Below are positions 6,200 through 6,243 of a stretch of DNA of 6,243 nucleotides, piece after piece. The notes below the pieces were generated by a model that searched no databases, was not told the origin of the DNA, and saw only the letters and a list, made by a program, of their open reading frames with translations. Position 1 is the first letter of the stretch. Every line of letters begins with the position of its first letter. Made by a program: the position numbers and the translations under genes. The DNA is from DATKCF01 sp035513345 (GTDB lineage: Bacteria > Gemmatimonadota > Gemmatimonadetes > Longimicrobiales > RSA9): NCBI GenBank assembly GCA_035513345.1, contig DATKCF010000167.1:1-6243 (forward strand), given 5' to 3'.

Positions 6200-6243
6200 C
6201 GAGGGCTGGTCTCGGGCGTACCCGGACCGAAACCCCAGTCCCG

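Overview
The window is GC-rich chromosomal DNA from a Gram-negative-type bacterium. All four genes encode proteins with export signals: a DinB-like protein, an M28 peptidase lipoprotein, an LVIVD beta-propeller and a multicopper oxidase. The codon use and this gene set suggest an environmental lineage such as Gemmatimonadota or Acidobacteriota. That is an inference from style; no rRNA or other marker gene is present.

Layout. (1) 1-506, minus strand: a secreted DinB-family protein, cut only at its C-terminus by the window edge. (2) 507-772: a divergent intergenic region with a good Shine-Dalgarno for dinB and a short inverted repeat, but no clear sigma-70 promoter. (3) 773-2539, plus strand: an M28 zinc metallopeptidase lipoprotein with all metal ligands. 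(4) 2540-2776: the gap between convergent genes, holding two long hairpins (2643-2691 and 2710-2748) that share an arm sequence. (5) 2777-4138, minus strand: a secreted seven-bladed LVIVD-type propeller. (6) 4139-4461: its leader plus most of an apparent transposase-less repeat element, 4224-4490, with perfect 29-bp inverted termini and an AT-rich, polypyrimidine core. (7) 4463-6199, minus strand: a four-copper multicopper oxidase with two methionine-rich segments. Its last eight codons and stop lie inside the repeat terminus. Its reading frame stays open to the window edge, so the true start may be upstream.

How the genes may work together. The oxidase and the propeller are on the same strand in the order oxidase, element, propeller, and may once have formed a simple two-gene unit for extracytoplasmic copper or redox chemistry. 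The element now separates them by about 320 bp and would fold into a strong stem-loop in the shared transcript. The peptidase and the DinB protein are divergently transcribed neighbours with no evident link to copper. I see no RNA gene, CRISPR array, phage gene or defence system. The most unusual items are the inverted-repeat element that forms the oxidase C-terminus and the paired hairpins between the convergent genes.
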